Source of the DNA: Ignelater luminosus
Taxonomy: Eukaryota > Arthropoda > Insecta > Coleoptera > Elateridae
DNA length: 64,000 nucleotides
Reading direction: 5' to 3'
NCBI GenBank assembly: GCA_011009095.1
Contig: VTPC01007391.1
Location: 1-64,000 of the forward strand
A program made the position numbers and the translations under genes. Below are positions 52,701 through 61,572 of the stretch, piece after piece (within the stretch, counting starts at the first letter, position 1; each line of letters starts with the position of its first letter). The notes under the pieces are model-generated. The model was given only the letters and a program-made list of their open reading frames with translations, searched no databases and had not been told where the DNA came from.

Positions 52701-55457
52701 TGATGAGAGACAAAATGGACAGATTGACTGGACTACTAAGTGATTTCATGTATATCCACACTACATATACCTTCATGCTGCCCATATCTACGCCTTTTAG
52801 CACAAGACTCGCCCAATTGAAAATATCACTTGTTTTCGATTTTTAATTCAGGACGACGTTTTTCGAGACGCTATTATCAACCTTTTTAAAGATAATTGAT
52901 TGCCTTACCCATATATGAAAAGAGTTGTGGGTAGGAACATATAGGGCGAAATACGACAAAGACAAACTACAATAGGTGGCACTCAATTTGGTTGATTCAG
53001 CATTTATGGTATAGAAAGTCCTACCTTCGTACGATTAATGTCTTCAAGGCATTAAATCTCGTCAGATAAAAAGCATAAAAGTGTCAGTGCCGCTTGTTTG
53101 ATTCAATACTCTTAGGTAAGCCATTTAAAATTATAAAAGTCCGGTCTTGGTGTGACCTTTCGTTTTGGAGATACAAACAAAACTAAAAAACAAGACAATC
53201 TTCGATGCTTGAATTGCTGAATAATTCCATTTTCATACCATGATCGATTCCCAAAATCCAGATGATGTTAGAAATAAACAAGATTATCGGTGCTCGGATT
53301 ATTGAAGAGTTTTCAATGTCCATTATCAAGAACCAAAGTTCCGTGTCTGAACAATTCATTCTTAAAATCTAGAAATTGTTGGAAAAAACTAAAAAAGATG
53401 GCTGAGCAGTAATCTAGTTCTAAAGAGTTTCTGCCAAACTATTCATTGATAGTACTCGCCAATCCTGAGATAAGAAAATTAACTTTCATCATTGTTTTCT
53501 TTTCAAAGGTTGATCGCCAATAACAGGTTAATCTTAAGGACAGGTAACTATGGACGATTACTTCCAAAACAGTTTCATCCTTGTCTTACACGCTATTTCC
53601 TGTATTTCCCATTCTTGTTCCATCTTAAGGATTGTATATTAGTCGAAAAACCAGCAATAACTTTTGGTATGTCATCGCCAAGGAAATGTTATAATTTATT
53701 TAATTATACTAGAGATATCAATCATGGAGATGATCGTCTGGTAATTCGAAGTTAGAATGTATCGCGACGGCCCTTTTCAAAACAACAGAAAACAATACAA
53801 TTTTGAAACTATAACGTGACTGCATCATCTTCTTTTGCTGACTTTAGAGGAAGGCTGTGGAGGCTAAGTTATAACTCCGACTTTCCGAGATTGACATGAC
53901 CAAATGAGATGGTTCAACAAAGGTGGTCGAAATTCAATCTTCCGAAATATGCTAACAAAATAATGGTAGGAGATATACTAAAAAATTCAACTCTTCAGAT
54001 ATGGACGGGGTGGGTGTGAAAAAACAAAGAGGATCAAATCTACCTGATCAATCTTGCTTAGAAGCTTGTCACAATGTTTGGTATTTTTTCGCTATTTTTC
54101 AAAAAAAAGTTATTGACAATATTCAAAAAGAATTTATTCGTTGTCTTGGCTACTGTCAGGTTGCCAACGTGCACAATTTGAACATTTAATTTAATATTGT
54201 GAAATTTTGAGGTCGTTTTTCTTCAGAATTTTCTTATGTGACCTATACCCATAATTACCTTACCGTATGTAAAAAAATGTACTCTTTTAAATTCCGTAAT
54301 AAAATATAGGGGTTGCCATTAAAAAATATCGATGACGTCATATCTTTTATATGACTCACCCTGTATAAATATTTTCTGTTTAAGAAAATGCGCATTTAAA
54401 AATAAAGATCGACGGGTCCGAGCGTTTTTCCTAAAAGTTCGATCCTGAATTTTTAAAGAATTTATGCACTACTTTACGAAAGCACTGTATATCTATATCC
54501 TTAGTAAGTTAAACACTCTGTGTACCATTAGCAAAGATAAATAGTAACGGACCTAGTTCACTACCTTGGGGCACGTCAAGATATGCTCTGTAATTACTGA
54601 GCGAAATCCGTCACAGCATATTTAAATAATAGGAGAAGGTTGTCGAGAAATCCAATATCAGTCAACTTTCTCAATAAGATGCCATTTTCAAAAACAAACA
54701 TATTGCGAAAATTAGTTAATGATATAAAGAAGCAAAATATCTTACCTATGAGATTTCCAAGATGAGAATTCTTCAGAGATCCAGCACTTGCAACAATAGC
54801 ACAGGTGTCAAAGTGTTTATTCTCAAATAAATCTTTTTTTGGTAAATAGTCTTTAAAAACATTTTTACTAAACGGATAATCCGTTCTCTTTATAGTTTTA
54901 ATTTGAATATCTTTAAACCGACAAAGTACTTCTTCAGTATTTTTATTCATAAAACTCCCTTTACTACCGTTATACTTTAAATTATAGGGATTTTTATTTT
55001 TATTTCTTAACACATTACTTTCTTCCATAAATACTCTCTTTAATTCTTTTAACAATTGTTCTTTATAGGCTACATTTTTTATATCACAATCATTTGTACT
55101 ATCGTTGCGTAAACATTTAAATTTTGGACTGTCCATTTTAAAATCGGCATTCTGCAGATTTGGAAACCTTGGTTTGCTATTTTTTATTATAGTTATAGGA
55201 TTTTCTTTCGTGGCGTGTTTAATTCTTTTCCTTCTTTCTATGGAATAATTTGATAGCTTCATACTGTCGTTGAAATATCCGGGCGGATAACCTCGATTAT
55301 AGTAATATATTTGTTGATCGTAATTATAAACTGCAGTCGGTGTTTGATTTTCTATGTACATCCAATATTGGGACCATAATAAATACATATACCCACACAT
55401 ACCAAAAAATACTAAATTTATAAATACCCAAATTGAAACTACCAGAGCACGCATCAT
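34518..55457 (-). CDS. ST6Gal: Beta-galactoside alpha-2,6-sialyltransferase (ST6Gal-type, GT29), three coding exons
   Basis: The enzyme transfers sialic acid from CMP-sialic acid to terminal galactose or GalNAc on glycans in the Golgi lumen; the single Drosophila member (DSiaT) acts in neurons. The coding parts are 55457-54746, 47067-46693 and 34759-34518. The joins fall inside codons (A-T-A-G|AT giving Ile-Asp, and G|GT giving Gly) with GT donors and AG acceptors, and yield 442 residues. Seen: a short cytoplasmic tail, a membrane anchor at about residues 4-26, a variable stem, the L sialylmotif from C219 (CAIVASAGSLK...), the S motif around PPSSGFLG, motif III HYYD at 390-393, and the VS motif H406-x4-E411. 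All six cysteines used for disulfides in mammalian ST6GAL1 have counterparts, including the final Cys of the C-terminal VHC. Several N-glycosylation sequons are present. The length is close to the roughly 406 residues of the human enzyme. It appears intact. The gene symbol denotes the family; orthology to a named insect gene is inferred. Confidence 0.96.
35930..37010. other. Second GC-rich, repeat-like block in ST6Gal intron 2
   Basis: About 1.1 kb of roughly balanced base composition with many CpG dinucleotides sits inside a very AT-rich intron. Several short reading frames occur on both strands, but none resembles a known protein. A perfect 14-bp palindrome lies inside it at 36480-36493. 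It is probably an inserted mobile element of unknown class. Its edges are set only by composition. Confidence 0.45.
36480..36493. repeat. Perfect 14-bp palindrome TTCGCGTACGCGAA
   Basis: The fourteen bases read the same on both strands and contain two CGCG-like cores, which is unusual in this AT-rich setting. They could bind a dimeric protein; no specific factor is claimed. Confidence 0.8.
41537..41880. mobile_element. MITE-like element, 344 bp, CAGGGTTGT ends
   Basis: CAGGGTTGT at 41537 is matched by ACAACCCTG ending at 41880, and both ends are flanked by TATA. The target duplication is therefore TATA, or TA with the rest belonging to the repeat. TA targets are typical of the Tc1/mariner superfamily. 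No open reading frame is present. It lies in ST6Gal intron 2. Confidence 0.65.
42363..42622. repeat. Two-copy tandem repeat, 130-bp period
   Basis: TTCGGCGGCCATTTTG starts at 42363 and again at 42493. The two units also share CATGTTTCC/CATGTTCCC, GATATAAAA/GATATCAAA, TGATGTAGAA and the AAATTTTT-rich end. The units are diverged, so the duplication is not recent. It could be a satellite remnant or part of a longer mobile element. Confidence 0.75.
46693..47067 (-). CDS. ST6Gal: ST6Gal coding exon 2: rest of L motif to S motif
   Basis: This exon is 375 bases long: two bases completing an Asp codon, 124 codons, and one base of a Gly codon. The acceptor is TTATTTTCAG|AT and the donor is G|GTATGT at 46692. 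The translation continues the L motif (LVLRFNHAPTEGYESDVGEK, TTFRILNSQ). It then runs through a WDPSNF-WYQQPEFNLF segment that lines up with the mammalian WDPSVYHSD and WYQNPDYNFF segments, and ends at NPPSSGFLG, the start of the S motif that contacts donor and acceptor. NIT and NFT sequons are present. No stop or frame break is seen between the splice sites. Confidence 0.95.
50276..50630 (+). repeat. Subterminal tandem repeat, two copies, about 188-bp period
   Basis: Two diverged head-to-tail copies lie between the left inverted repeat and the coding region of the XPG-like element. The marker AAGCACTGGTTT starts at 50322 and again at 50510. It is preceded in both by a T-rich run with GGCGACTTTAA or GTCGATTTTAA, and followed by AACTAAATTTG or AATTAAATTTG. 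Such subterminal repeats often serve as transposase binding sites, but that role is inferred here. Confidence 0.8.
50628..52405 (+). pseudogene. XPG/FEN1-like nuclease with C-terminal Cys-rich domain, broken
   Basis: The pieces appear in family order in different frames. 50628-50738 has an opening TSEQHLDTRPSR segment ending WFSQHSYF. 50852-51139 has INPLTLFHRLC and LTYELLLFSVSLFDEEGM. 51179-51424 begins VILDGYPSD and RRAKELS, followed by FFANEGNK. 51385-51720 has VQQAIEDADTLIV, AGEDMDLLVLL and HAFSGCDTTS. 52058-52405 has a cysteine-rich run CSCKKGCRNACSC-x-CMNCRGQSC. The E/D-rich EDAD and GEDMDLL motifs and the GCDTTS motif resemble the XPG-I region and the GCDY loop of FEN1/XPG nucleases. 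The order and content match proteins found in many copies in insect and cnidarian genomes, from memory and not checked. At least four frame interruptions make this copy non-coding. Its biochemical role has, as far as I know, not been demonstrated. Confidence 0.72.
54522..54610 (-). mobile_element. LINE reverse-transcriptase fragment
   Basis: On the minus strand this short stretch reads SNYRAYLDVPQGSELGPLL then FIFANG. This is the conserved block of non-LTR reverse transcriptases usually written GVPQGSxLGPLLFLIYIND. Only this motif is left; no catalytic Y-x-DD is visible nearby. It lies about 140 bases inside the donor end of ST6Gal intron 1 and has no bearing on the host protein. Confidence 0.65.
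54746..55457 (-). CDS. ST6Gal: ST6Gal coding exon 1: anchor, stem and start of L sialylmotif
   Basis: This exon holds 237 codons plus one base. The reading frame stays open 57 bases further upstream, but a pyrimidine-rich tract ending in CAG lies immediately before ATGATG at 55457. The start is therefore best placed there, with an upstream non-coding exon. The protein begins MMRALVVS and enters a hydrophobic anchor, then a tyrosine- and asparagine-rich stem with NDS, NYS and NGS sequons and a basic stretch (ERRKRIKHATK). The first conserved cysteine lies in EVLCRF, and the L motif starts at CAIVASAGSLKNSHLG. The donor is G|GTAAGA at 54745. The poorly conserved stem contrasts with the conserved catalytic part, as is usual for these enzymes. 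Confidence 0.93.
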
Positions 55458-55971
55458 CTGGAAAAAAAGAAAATTATTATATGATTCTGAATAGCTATAA
55501 CATACTACAGTCATCTTGTTTTTAGGGTATACTAAGGGCTAATCCTAAAAGTAATTATGTTTGCAAAATATGCATAACGCGATTTGCTTTTGAAATAATT
55601 TTACAGAGACCACCAGCATTAAGGCTGTATAACTCGCGCTACAATATGTTTGCTTGTTCCTGGTTTCAATTTTTATTTTTGGAAATAAGTATTATGGTTT
55701 TCTAAGATCATATGGAGTTTATTTTTGAATGCATTTTCTTAAAAACCCAATCAAGATATCTTTTGAATAATTTCTTAAAATTGTAAAGACTTTTAGCAAG
55801 TCTATAATTATAAACAGCCTTAACTGCCAATAACTTAACAATATCTGGCTTGTTCTAGTTATATCGACTAGCACAGAGTGTAACACCCAATTTTAAAATA
55901 AATGTACATAAAAATAATAAACACAGATAAGTATGAACAAACGAAACATAACGTTAAAGTAATGTAGTATA

Positions 55972-56574
55972 CAGGGTGTCCTGTAAATGCCATTAAAGCT
56001 TCAGTTAAACATCTTCTATGAGTGCTTATTGCAAATCTGCAGAAAGAAGATTTCTCCTCAGCTTAGTTTTCTTGTACAAGTGGTTAGAAATTAACAACTT
56101 TAACACTAAAGAAACAGAAACCAAAAAATCGAATCCAAAGGAAGCCATTACCAATTCAAGACATAAATCTGTTGAAACAACAATTACTCTTGATAGAGCA
56201 CAGCACTATTAGATTTCTCTTTTTGAAGATGCTGTTAAAAATTGAATTCTTACCAAAAAAAAATAGATATGACAAACATGCAAGTCTTGAGTGTACTGAT
56301 AAATTCGATGAAATTAGTTGCCAGCAATTTTTTCAAGTTTTAACAATTTTATGGTTTATTATCACTGGAATAAAATTGATAAATCTTTGATTTCTTGGGA
56401 TAGTTTGGTTCCTGTATTTGATAATTTTGTATTTACCTGCAGCAGCGTTGCCAAGTTTAAATTTCTTTTTCTGGTTTGTGCGACAAATCTAAGTAAGTCG
56501 GAACATTTGTGTTTTCAATTTAGGTTGAAGAAGACTGCTACCTAAAGTTTTATTGACATTTACGGGACACGCTG
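55972..56574. mobile_element. MITE-like element, 603 bp, CAGGGTGTCC ends
   Basis: TATACAGGGTGTCCTGTAAA at 55968-55987 is mirrored by TTTACGGGACACGCTGTATA at 56559-56578, with two mismatches in the 20 bases. Both sides carry TATA. Internal reading frames are short and unrecognised. It lies about 0.5 kb upstream of the first ST6Gal coding exon, so it is probably in a 5' intron or the promoter region. Confidence 0.7.
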
Positions 56575-56578
56575 TATA

Positions 56579-59500
56579 TGCATTACAAAAGAAAGTGTTT
56601 CACGACTTATTTACATATAAAGTTCAACAAATGAAAACGAATATTTTAGCTTTGTTCAAGGTACGTAAAAAAGTCAAGTAATTTCTTATATCAAGAAGGT
56701 CTTGCTAAATTAGAAGCAGAAGCTCTAATCACAAATTTTTTATTTGAACATTCATCTTTTATTTCGCATCTAAATTTCTTAAAAGTTAATAAGTTTAGTG
56801 CACTTATATGCTAAAGCTTTAAGCATAGAGAATTTGGATACAAACAACTTGACAAGTTAACTTCAATATTATTTAGTGAAAAATCTATCTAATTACAATG
56901 AATCAAATCGTCTGTGGGATATTCTCGGTAATATGTATTACCTACAGCCAGAATCATTAAAAATGAAACAAAGTTACAAAAAAGCACTTTGAATATGTAC
57001 ATACATGCATACATGTGGTTTGAAAATTACTCGGAAATTTGTTTGTAGCCATTACTGGAATAGAGACTAGTGACCTTACTAGAGCTAACTAAACTGATCC
57101 ATTCTGTACAAGTTATGGAATTTACTACTTTTGTACTTATTTACACACATTTTGTTTTTCTCAGAACCGACTTTTAGAGATAATATAACATCTGATAGTT
57201 TTCATAATTCGCCGACTTCACGTCTAAAGTACCTAGTCAATTTTAAAGCTAAACGGTCTTGACTAACAGCCAGTTCATGACCTCGAAATAATTTTCTGAA
57301 ACGTCACACGCGCAATTACGCGGACGTGTGTTACCCTATCGAACTATTACGCCTTTGGAAGGTGTTTTTCTTATAAAATTAGGTAAACATCTTGTATACC
57401 ATTACTATGGTAATATTTATTGTTCGTCCTCCTTAAATCTTATTAAATTAAAAGCCAAGAGCACAGTCATTTGAAAATTTCACACTGAATCTATATTTTG
57501 TTTGCTGCCTTGCTTGGTTCTCAATGTTAGTAATGAATCGATGCGATGTTCTAACATCTGCAATCATTTACTTTAGGAAATTGTAACTTTCTTTATTGAG
57601 GCAGTCGAGAACCAAAGATTCAATGCTCTGCTTTTGCAAAAATCTAAATGTGATTGTCTCTCGAAATAAGAATTGGATATTAAAGAAGAAATTTGTCAAA
57701 TAACAGTTAAGCACATTCAAAGTTATCAGGAAAGGCTGAAAAGCCCCCAAACTTTCTTTTCTCTGACATCGTTATTAAAAGTACCCACACTGGCATATTT
57801 ATTTTATTAAAATATGAGGTTACATTTTTAAACCTCTTGGTGATGGTGAAAACGCGCTTGAAATGATAAATACCAATGTTTCTGATACCAACACCAATAC
57901 TTTTGTACTTGGTAGTACATTTTAGATGTTCTATATTTTAAGTCATTGATTTTGCAAGATTTCTAACCTGAAATGATACACATTGTGCAAATCATTTCCT
58001 AAAAGCAAAAGTGTCTTCCGTTCAAATGTCTGAAATTCTCACGAAAAATCCCTCTAGACCTTGTTTAACTTATAAAAAATCATTAGACAGTTTCCTCATT
58101 ATTCCTCGAAATTCTTACAGAATGTTGTTCTACTTAACTTTCTTGTAAAACAAGAAACACCAAATAAATTTCTATGATATTTGGTATCTGACTTTCCATA
58201 GCAGGTCAAAGTCATAAAGTGAGATTCAATTAACGTTCTGTAAATTCCGAGAAATTTATTCTTTGTTGAATGACAACTCCAAGAAACACTAGTAATACAG
58301 CAGTGCACGATTCTACAATAAGTAAACATTTTCTCAAGAAGCTTTGTATAAGTATATATAACAAACATTGCTTAACTTAACAAAATATAAGATGTCTTGA
58401 TGCGTCGAGGCGAAAATATTTTATACTCTTTATTATCAATAGCTAAAATTATTATGTTTCTTTGGGCTTTTAACAATTTTCTAAACCGTATCTCTGAACT
58501 CAAAAGAAAAGTCTAAAATATATATTCCCAACACATCATTAACTATCAAGGCTCGTTACAGAAATAAAAACGGTACTAAATTAAAACTCTTCTGATACTA
58601 CGAAAGTCTTGCTATTTTAGTAAAATGCATTTTACCTAAGAAGAATATGAAAACAAATTCGAACTCGACCGTAAACAATTGTTCATGCGCAGAAGATGGT
58701 ATTACCAAAGCTGTTAATTACTGAAAAATAATTGCTAAAATGTTTAACTATCCTTTTCTTACGACAACTCCAAATCAAACACTCTATTTGAAACAGTCTG
58801 TACAATAACACATGCATACTTACAAAACGGCAACTACCATTTTGTAGATCACAATGACTAGATCTAGTAAAAGCAGAATCTGACTTTATGGTACAAAATG
58901 GAATCTACGGTTCTTTTCCACAAAAAATATTCTAGTGGCCGAAAACATTGTGGAAGCTATAGAATGTTAGCAGATTGCACGATATTTTCCAAGATACATA
59001 GATTTAGTCAGAGGCTACCATTCGTACCTATTGCAGATGGAGATATTCCATGATCCTCAGTTACAGTCCCTGTAGTTGGTCTATTTGAATTTACGTGAAT
59101 GTCGTTTGGCTCACGAAATTCTGCATGAACTTGATGATGAAGATTTTCTTCAATAGAGGGAAAAATCATGTCCATTTTTAATTTTCTTCCACCAAGTTCC
59201 ATTAAACAAATCTCAAGATTCGTAATACGTATTATCGCTTACTTAAACATTGAATTAACAAATTCATTTTACGCCACATATATGGTTTCAGTCCCAAAAT
59301 CTTCATATACGACGATCTCGAGAATTGGGGTCATGTATTTTAAATTAAATCAAATTTAATGTCTTCAGTATGGATGAGTAGAAACAAGAGACCAGAGACA
59401 GATAAAAACATAGACGAGGATTGCAAAAGATTCACTTTTTCTTACGACAGGGAACTATTTGTAGCAGCACAGTTGAACATTGGTTTTTGTTAGTTTCTTT

Positions 59501-60289
59501 ATATTTTGTTGCGTCACAATATAGAAAATCAGCAATACGTCCTTCCTTCCAAATCGCCAGTAGTAAACAAGAGAGAGCTAGCTTACTTTAGATATGCTCA
59601 TTTGCTTCTTTTTTCTCTTATTATTCCCTTTTAAGAACATAGAGTAGAGATTCCTTTCATTTTTGCCTATTCTTTGCTGGGGTACCCAACTTCGCTATTG
59701 TAGTTTTAGTCCCTCCTTTTTCTTGTCCCGTGTTGGTTCCACCTCAGGTGGCTTTAAGTATATAATTTTTATAAAAACTCTTTTTTTAAAGATTGACTTT
59801 TTATATTGCTAAACGTTTCAAAGACAACAATTTTCTTCCTCATTAACTAAATATAGATACTGTATAATATACATATAGCAAAAATTAAAATAACAAAACT
59901 TACCTAAAATTAAAATTAATATTAATATTATAAATATAAACAGTAATGGTATAAATAATTATAAATTTGACATTTGTCAAGTTAATAAAATAATATAAAA
60001 ATTATTAGACATTTCCGATTATTAAATAACATTTGGAAATTTCGATTGATTGATCTTCAGCATTGATACTCATAACTTCTGTTTTATTATTCTTGTTTAC
60101 GTGTAATTCCACTTCCTGTGACTCTTAGGTTGTTTAATTTTTAATTTAACATGTCTGTATTATTATGTGCCAATGAGCATTCAACTTCTAGTCAACTATA
60201 TCAATATGTTTAAGATTATCCTGTAAAAAATGTTGTTTACTATGCTCATCAGTCTTCACAAATTTTTAAGTCACCTTAGAAAATTTTAT
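56579..60289. other. No gene seen; ST6Gal upstream region
   Basis: At least one non-coding 5' exon and the promoter of the ST6Gal gene should lie upstream of 55514, here or beyond the window. I cannot point to them. The stretch 59860-60000 is almost pure A/T. Confidence 0.5.
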
Positions 60290-61480
60290 CATTAAACCTC
60301 TTTTCATTCCCCTGGAAAGCTTTTCTTGGTGCATATTTTTCCAATAGAGGTTTGAACATACCATCTCTACATCTGTCCTTTAATATTTTTATTTTAATGT
60401 CATTTATTTTCGCCATTTTACCACCTTCCACTTGCTTCATTGCATTTGCGATTTCTTCTTTTGTTGAGCAGGCAATATTTATTGGTAATTCGTTACAATT
60501 TTGTATTTGTAACCCTATGTTTTCTTAGTATTTAGTCCGTTTTGAAAATATTCTTGCTATCTCTGTAATTGTTCATTGTCTGTACAAGTCTCATCACTCA
60601 TCCACTCTGATTTTTTCTTCTTGGAAAACTCACATATTCTCTTGTATGTTTGTAAAATTAAATCTTTACAATTGTTTGTTTGTTGTTTGTACTAATATTT
60701 ACCTTTTTGATATTGTGTATCTACATTCCACTGTCCTATTTTCATTAAATTTCTTTTTTTTCTCTATTTTGTATTATTTCTTCGCCATTCAAATCGTTTG
60801 CCGTTTCCATAGTCTTTTTCGTTACCAATTGGTCCATTCTCGCAAAATTGATGAGTCTTTTAGACCTGCAACTTTATCCAGTTTTATAAGCTTCTTACCT
60901 TGTAGTTAGATTCCATCTATGTTCTACGTATGTTGTTAATCTATATATTTGGTAATTCACTAAGGCCTTATTGACCTTCACAATTTCTCTTAATTCACGT
61001 TGTACTTCTTTCTCTTTTACGATTAGACCGTTGTTGTTCCTTCCCACTTTTCTTTCTCATAGTATTTCCATCTTTGTTCCAGTTCAATAACTTTACTTTC
61101 CAATTTATCTTCTCTTTCTTCCATTCTTTGTTTTTTTTTAATTTCCGTTTTCAATCAGTTATCTCTTCCTTGCATTTTTTTCAGCTCATTTCTGTTTAAT
61201 TCCATTTCTTTACATAAACACTTTTGTAGCTTCTTACAGTTTTTATTCATTTCCCCTATCATTTCGTTCATAAAACGATCAACGATTTTTATTCTCATTC
61301 GCGTCTTCTGTTCGTAACTCTTTTCACTACGGGTTACCTAACTTTGCTGTTAAATTAAGTATTGTCTGGAGGTCTACACTTAATTTTATTTATATTCAGA
61401 TTTATCGATTTTTATAGCTGTTTTTACAGAACACTTTGCTTATTCTTTCACGTTGTAATTTACTACTCAAAGTTCGCTTT
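60290..61480 (-). mobile_element. Decayed LINE coding region with coiled coil, RTE-like
   Basis: On the minus strand the sequence begins with a charged coiled-coil, MNEMIGEMNKNCKKLQK and MEEREDKLESKVIELEQRW (about 61290-61080). It continues with EVQRELREIVKVNKAL, and ends with EEIANAMKQVEGGKMAKIND near 60450-60390. That last segment resembles the EI..AI..MKNGKAxGxD linker that precedes the reverse transcriptase in insect LINEs of the RTE/CR1 type. Frames are heavily broken. The RT core itself is not seen. The clade is a guess. Confidence 0.5.
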
Positions 61481-61572
61481 AAATGCGGGACAGTCCGCTA
61501 AGCGATTAGCCCGTCATTGCGCTCTGTTACTCTTTTAGATACGATAGTGTTGAGGTATCAAAAGTTGTATAC

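Larger units (their letters stand above)
50153..52731 (+). mobile_element. Inverted-repeat element encoding a decayed XPG/FEN1-like nuclease protein
   Basis: The outer ends are identical 14-bp inverted repeats (CCAGTCAATCTGTC at 50153-50166, its complement at 52718-52731). A second inverted block, CATCAAATGG..TAGTTCTGAT, lies inside them at 50189-50217 and 52677-52705, with 27 of 29 bases matching. Between these lie a subterminal tandem repeat and a plus-strand coding region broken into several frames. I see no clear target-site duplication. The combination of terminal inverted repeats with an XPG-like nuclease recalls the Academ superfamily of DNA transposons, but no helicase part is visible. 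The assignment is inference. The element sits in intron 1 of the ST6Gal gene in opposite orientation. Confidence 0.75.
47068..54745 (-). other. ST6Gal intron 1
   Basis: This is a 7.7 kb intron with donor GTAAGA and acceptor TTTTCAG. It holds the XPG-like inverted-repeat element (50153-52731), a short LINE reverse-transcriptase fragment just inside the donor, and a CACCCTGTATA terminus near 54357. The remaining AT-rich sequence shows no exon-like reading frame. Confidence 0.9.
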
